A DNA stretch of 45,391 nt, taken from assembly GCA_029959545.1 (NCBI GenBank), contig JASCPH010000023.1, positions 1 to 45,391 of the forward strand, given 5' to 3'. Source of the stretch: Microbacteriaceae bacterium PS02066 (GTDB lineage Bacteria > Actinomycetota > Actinomycetes > Actinomycetales > Microbacteriaceae). A model generated the notes under the pieces. The model was not told where the DNA came from, searched no databases, and saw nothing but the letters and a program-made list of their open reading frames with translations. The first letter of the stretch is position 1; every line of letters starts with the position of its first letter. The translations under genes were made by a program, and so were the position numbers. Shown piece by piece: positions 42,273 through 45,391 of this stretch.

Positions 42273-42869
42273 TCAGAGCACGTCCGCGCCCTGCCAGCGC
42301 ACCCAGGACAGCGCGGTGAACGGGATCAGACGGTAACCGCGGACCGTCGCTGAGCGGCGCGGCTCATCGATGTCGTGCAGCGCGAGGTCCAGGTGATCCG
42401 CCCCCGCCCGGTCGATGGTCCCCGCCACAGCGCGCGTTCCCACCTGCATCGTGACGGGAACGCGTCGACGCGCGAGATCGCGCAGGACGAAGCCGATTCC
42501 CATACGTTCCGAGACACCCACCCGCGGCGACGGATGCGGCCGGGCCGCGCGCAGGAGGTCGCCCTCTCCGACCCCGACGGCCGCGACGGCGGCGACCGGG
42601 ACGAGGACGCTGCGTCGCTGCACCTCGAGTCCCATCCAATCGGCGCCGACCGCGATGAGCACCCCGGTCAGAGCATCCGCGGCAACCAGATCGACGACGA
42701 GGTCGGGGCGTTGCGTCTCATCCGTGCGGGCGAGGACGAGGAGCCTCTCACGCAGCGTGACGCGCGACAATCGCAGCCGCTCGGCCTCCGTGTCCAGAAC
42801 CGCGCGCTCCGCTTCCCACTCGGCATCGAACTGCCCCTGCAGGTCTTCGAAGAAGCGTTCCCAGCGCAC
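42273..42869 (-). CDS. Conserved hypothetical protein
   Basis: The 198-residue protein has a charged N-terminal coiled-coil-like helix (WERFFEDLQGQFDAEWEAERAVLDTEAERLRLSR), then beta-rich stretches with two similar segments (VLIAVGADWMGLEVQRRSVLVPVAAVAAV and VAGTIDRAGADHLDLALHDI), suggesting a duplicated small-barrel fold. No catalytic motif or family was recognised. GTG 42869 is preceded by TAATCT 6 nt upstream. Convergent with the HTH gene. Confidence 0.75.
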   Translation of the reverse strand: MRWERFFEDLQGQFDAEWEAERAVLDTEAERLRLSRVTLRERLLVLARTDETQRPDLVVDLVAADALTGVLIAVGADWMGLEVQRRSVLVPVAAVAAVGVGEGDLLRAARPHPSPRVGVSERMGIGFVLRDLARRRVPVTMQVGTRAVAGTIDRAGADHLDLALHDIDEPRRSATVRGYRLIPFTALSWVRWQGADVL

Positions 42870-42875
42870 GCCGCG

Positions 42876-42881
42876 AGATTA
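42876..42881 (-). promoter_or_regulatory. -10 box of the conserved hypothetical gene (leaderless)
   Basis: On the minus strand TAATCT ends exactly 6 nt before GTG 42869. Confidence 0.6.
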
Positions 42882-42908
42882 GACCGATACCCCGCCAATC
42901 ATGAGAAG

Positions 42909-42917
42909 TTTTCCACA
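42909..42917 (+). promoter_or_regulatory. DnaA-box-like site
   Basis: TTTTCCACA differs by one base from TTATCCACA. It lies in the divergent gap between the hypothetical gene and the Rv3235-family gene, about 1 kb from the two perfect boxes. Confidence 0.35.
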
Positions 42918-42986
42918 AACCCGTTTCCGGCCTGGTCGAACTGCTCTACTGATCCCGCTCAGGATCCCCGTTCATGTGAGGCCCAG

Positions 42987-43421
42987 ATGGTTCAGATCGC
43001 CACCGGCGCGGCGCGCCCCGAACGCAGCTTCATGCGCTTGTCCGCAGACTTCTTCGCGCCGCAGCCGACGTCATCGTCCGAGCTGCCCGATCCCGTACCG
43101 CTGGTGCGCAACCTCACCAACGGGGTTCTCGAGGCTCTCGCGGGGGTTCGCGACATCGATCAGCTCGCACGGTGGATGACCGAGGACACCTACCGCGCGA
43201 TTCTGACGCGTGTGAACCTCGCCACCCGCGCCCGTAGCGCGCGAGGCGTCGCCGCCGCACGCCCCGTGCACTCCATCCTCAGCGTGCACCACTCGGAGCC
43301 CGCCGATGGCGTCGTCGAGGCGGTCGTGGTCGTCGCCGGTCCCGCACGTACCCGCGCAGTCGCCATCCGCCTGGAGGGCATGGATCGGCGCTGGCGGGCC
43401 ACCTCGCTCGCGCTCCTGTGA
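42987..43421 (+). CDS. Rv3235 family protein
   Basis: The 144-residue protein has a variable N-terminus, then PVPLVRNLTNGVLEALAGVRDIDQLARWMTEDTYRAILTRVNLATRAR, the hallmark of the Rv3235 family, followed by HSILSVHHSEPADGVVEAVVVVAGPARTRAVAIRLEGMDRRWRATSLALL. The fold resembles a small alpha/beta module; the function is unknown. ATG 42987 follows TGAGGCC and the frame upstream is a shadow. Family members usually sit near secA; that gene is not visible here. Confidence 0.8.
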   Translation: MVQIATGAARPERSFMRLSADFFAPQPTSSSELPDPVPLVRNLTNGVLEALAGVRDIDQLARWMTEDTYRAILTRVNLATRARSARGVAAARPVHSILSVHHSEPADGVVEAVVVVAGPARTRAVAIRLEGMDRRWRATSLALL

Positions 43422-43457
43422 GAATGCTCTCATCGCCCGCGGGTTGGGTTGCTGAAC

Positions 43458-43477
43458 GCCGGTCGCGGGTGACCGGC
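43458..43477. terminator. Weak hairpin between the Rv3235-family and aminotransferase genes
   Basis: GCCGGTC-GCGGGT-GACCGGC is a 7-bp stem with a 6-nt loop in the 67-nt gap between two convergent genes. It is plausible but short. Confidence 0.4.
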
Positions 43478-43488
43478 CGGCGCCCGCA

Positions 43489-44715
43489 CTACTGGCGGTA
43501 GGACGCCAGGAAGTTGCCGAGACGCTCGATGGCCTCCGAGATCACCCGGGCCTCCGGGAGGGTCACGATCCGCAGGTGATCCGGGGTCGGCCAGTTGAAG
43601 CCCGTCCCGGGCACGAGCAGGATGTGCTCGGCCACGAGGAGATCGTGTACGAGCTTCGCGTCGTCGCGGATCTCATGCACCTCCGGGTCCAGCCGCGGGA
43701 ACGCGTACAGCGCGCCGGCGGGCTTGACGCAGGACACTCCCGGAATCGCCTCCAGGCCCTCCCACGCCGCATCCCGCTGCTCGTGCAGGCGCCCGGTCGG
43801 AGCGATCAACGCGTCGATCGACTGAACGCCCGACAGCGCCGCCTGAACCGCATGCTGCGCGGGAACGTTCGGGCACAACCGCGTGGACGCGAGCAGGTTG
43901 ATGCCCTCGAGGAAGCCGCGCGCGTGCTGGCGCGGTCCGGTGATCACCATCCACCCGCTGCGGTACCCGGCGACACGGTAGGTCTTGGACAGACCGTTGA
44001 AGGTGAGGCAGAGAAGATCGGGCGCGAGCGTCGCCAGCGGGATGTGGCGAGCGCCGTCGAACAGGATGCGGTCGTAGATCTCGTCGGCCAGCAGCAGGAG
44101 CGAGTGCTCGCGGGCCAGTTCCACGATCTGTGTGAGCACCTCGCGGGTGTACACCGCCCCCGTCGGGTTGTTGGGGTTGATCACGACGATCGCCTTGGTG
44201 CGATCGGTGATCTTGGAACGGATGTCCTCGATGTCGGGCTGCCAGCCGTTCTGCTCGTCGCAGACGTAGTGCACGGGCGTGCCGCCGCCGAGGCTCGTCA
44301 TCGCCGTCCACAGCGGGTAGTCCGGTGCGGGGATGAGAACCTCGTCACCCTCGTCCAGCAGAGCCTGCATCGTCATCGTGATCAGCTCGGAGACGCCGTT
44401 GCCGAGATAAACATCGTCGGGGGTGAAAGAGGGAAAGCCCGGCTCCTGCTCATACCGGTACACCACGGCGCGGCGCGCGGACATGATGCCCTTGCTCTCG
44501 CTGTACCCGTGCGCGGAAGGGATCGCGTCGATCATGTCGCGCACGATCTGGAACGGCGCATCGAAACCGAAGACCGCGGGGTTTCCCGTGTTGAGCTTCA
44601 GGATCGTGTGCCCTTCAGCCTCGAGCCGGTCGGCCTCCACCAGGGCCTCGCCGCGGATCTCGTAGAGGACATCCTTCAGCTTCCGGGACTGATCGAGGGG
44701 GCGCAGCGAACTCAT
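43489..44715 (-). CDS. PLP-dependent aminotransferase, AlaT-like
   Basis: The 408-residue class I/II aminotransferase has the PLP lysine in FNGLSKTYRVAGYRSGW (about residues 239-255), PNNPTGAVYTRE, LADEIYDRILFDGARH, ISELITMTMQAL-type segments and the C-terminal VPGTGFNWPTPDHLRIV. Start RPLDQSRKLKDVLYEIRGEAL is typical of AlaT-like alanine/valine transaminases. ATG 44715 is chosen, since TATCCT lies 6 nt upstream; the 11 extra residues to GTG 44748 are poorly supported. Its divergent neighbour is an Lrp/AsnC regulator, which may control it. Confidence 0.92.
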   Translation of the reverse strand: MSSLRPLDQSRKLKDVLYEIRGEALVEADRLEAEGHTILKLNTGNPAVFGFDAPFQIVRDMIDAIPSAHGYSESKGIMSARRAVVYRYEQEPGFPSFTPDDVYLGNGVSELITMTMQALLDEGDEVLIPAPDYPLWTAMTSLGGGTPVHYVCDEQNGWQPDIEDIRSKITDRTKAIVVINPNNPTGAVYTREVLTQIVELAREHSLLLLADEIYDRILFDGARHIPLATLAPDLLCLTFNGLSKTYRVAGYRSGWMVITGPRQHARGFLEGINLLASTRLCPNVPAQHAVQAALSGVQSIDALIAPTGRLHEQRDAAWEGLEAIPGVSCVKPAGALYAFPRLDPEVHEIRDDAKLVHDLLVAEHILLVPGTGFNWPTPDHLRIVTLPEARVISEAIERLGNFLASYRQ

Positions 44716-44721
44716 CCGATC

Positions 44722-44727
44722 AGGATA
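44722..44727 (-). promoter_or_regulatory. -10 box of the aminotransferase gene (leaderless)
   Basis: On the minus strand TATCCT ends exactly 6 nt before ATG 44715. Confidence 0.6.
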
Positions 44728-44823
44728 GTCCGGGCGGGGCCGGGCCAATCCGCATCCGCTGGCACGACTGGCGGTCCCCGCACGTCATTCGACGGTTCTC
44801 ACACAATCGCCGCCGATACGGTG

Positions 44824-44840
44824 AAGGGGTAACACCCCTT
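44824..44840. promoter_or_regulatory. Inverted repeat, candidate Lrp/AsnC operator
   Basis: AAGGGGT-AAC-ACCCCTT is a perfect 7-bp inverted repeat that extends imperfectly outward. It follows a possible -10 TACGGT (44817-44822), so it would cover the transcription start of the Lrp-type gene. Autoregulation is inferred. Confidence 0.5.
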
Positions 44841-44855
44841 ACCCGAAGGACTCCC

Positions 44856-45314
44856 ATGGCCGCACGCGATCATCTCGACGACACCTCCAAACGCATCATC
44901 GAACAGCTTCAGGAGAACGGGCGCCGCTCCTACGCCGAGATCGGCAAGGCCGTGGGGCTCAGCGAGGCTGCCGTGCGACAGCGGGTGCAGCGGTTGACGG
45001 ATTCGGGGATCATGCAGGTCGTCGCCGTCACCGACCCGATGCGGCTCGGCTTCCACCGCCAGGCGCTCGTGGGCCTGCGCGTCAGCGGCGACACCCGCGC
45101 CGTCGCCGCCGAACTCGAGCAGATCTCCGCCGTCGACTACCTCGTGCTCACCGCGGGAAGCTTCGACATCCTGATCGAGGTGGTCTGCGCGTCCGATCAG
45201 GACCTCGCCGATCTGCTCAACGCCCGCATCCGGACGATCCCGGGCGTCATCTCCTCGGAGACGTTCGTCTATCTCGAGGTGCGCAAGCAGTCGTTCGACT
45301 GGGGCACGCCCTGA
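44856..45314 (+). CDS. Lrp/AsnC family transcriptional regulator
   Basis: The 152-residue protein has an N-terminal HTH (LDDTSKRIIEQLQENGRRSYAEIGKAVGLSEAAVRQRVQRL) and a RAM/AsnC ligand-binding domain (QALVGLRVSGDTRAVAAELEQISAVDYLVLTAGSFDILIEVVC). It should bind amino acids and control metabolism genes, perhaps the divergent aminotransferase. ATG 44856 follows an AAGGA site. A strong terminator lies 4 nt after its stop. Confidence 0.93.
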   Translation: MAARDHLDDTSKRIIEQLQENGRRSYAEIGKAVGLSEAAVRQRVQRLTDSGIMQVVAVTDPMRLGFHRQALVGLRVSGDTRAVAAELEQISAVDYLVLTAGSFDILIEVVCASDQDLADLLNARIRTIPGVISSETFVYLEVRKQSFDWGTP

Positions 45315-45317
45315 ACG

Positions 45318-45350
45318 AGCGAGCGCCCCGCATCCTGCGGGGCGCTCGCT
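45318..45350. terminator. Intrinsic terminator after the Lrp-type gene
   Basis: A perfect 15-bp stem (AGCGAGCGCCCCGCA with complement ending at 45350) with a TCC loop, followed by TCTCTC. It lies between two convergent stop codons and probably works in both directions. Confidence 0.85.
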
Positions 45351-45354
45351 TCTC

Positions 45355-45391
45355 TCACTTCTTCTTCGCTCTGCGCTGCGCCCGGTTCTGG
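45355..45391 (-). CDS. C-terminal end of an unidentified protein (partial)
   Basis: Reading the minus strand to a TGA at 45355-45357 gives only QNRAQRRAKKK before the window ends. A basic NRAQRRAxK-type tail is seen at the end of several actinobacterial proteins, including some SecA proteins, but twelve codons cannot identify it. The terminator next to it supports a real gene end. Confidence 0.4.
   Translation of the reverse strand, partial: QNRAQRRAKKK

Noticed and set aside
41912..42917. DnaA boxes as a replication origin
   Set aside because: Only two perfect boxes and one near-match, with no AT-rich unwinding region and no dnaA, dnaN or recF nearby.

Overview
The window comes from a high-GC actinobacterium, most likely Microbacteriaceae and probably close to Microbacterium. 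This is inferred from base composition, a WhiB1 regulator, a SigR/RsrA-type sigma and anti-sigma pair, a fused 2-oxoglutarate decarboxylase/dehydrogenase, a GuaB1-type enzyme and codon use. No rRNA, tRNA, phage, transposase or CRISPR array was seen. Genes are dense. Many single genes lack a Shine-Dalgarno sequence and instead carry a TAnnnT-like hexamer 6-7 nt before the start codon, which points to leaderless transcription.

Left part (1-12.9 kb): a small GIY-YIG nuclease-like gene sits among copies of an asymmetric inverted repeat. It is followed by a stand-alone SIP-domain gene under a probable DtxR/IdeR iron box, a phosphatase/AhpD-like pair and an alpha/beta hydrolase. A complete five-gene dipeptide/oligopeptide ABC importer follows, with all four junctions overlapping by 4 nt. 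Then come a GNAT acetyltransferase, uracil-DNA glycosylase, a phosphoribosyltransferase, an MFS exporter, a start-less open frame that may be a gene remnant, and an SDR oxidoreductase.

Middle part (13-31 kb): methionine biosynthesis (metY, a strong hairpin, then metX), an MFS transporter, an nnrD-glycosyltransferase-thiamine-binding operon and an old yellow enzyme homologue. These are followed by two overlapping CNNM/CBS membrane proteins, an orphan AbiEi-like protein with a nuclease-like C-terminus bracketed by inverted repeats, guaB1, and the large kgd gene ending in a bidirectional terminator.

Right part (29.8-45.4 kb): a translationally coupled pair (an aminoacyl-phosphatidylglycerol synthase-like protein and a membrane-anchored esterase) leads into a stress-response neighbourhood: sigR-rsrA, aroA-rsgA, bcp, whiB1 and pdtaS. 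Several of these genes are also near each other in mycobacteria. A SigR consensus promoter (GGAAT-N18-GTT) lies before sigR, inside the start of aroA. Beyond pdtaS is an orphan CpaB-like/CpaE-like pair whose upstream region carries two perfect DnaA boxes, then a small HTH protein, a conserved hypothetical, an Rv3235-family protein, an AlaT-like aminotransferase and a divergent Lrp/AsnC regulator.
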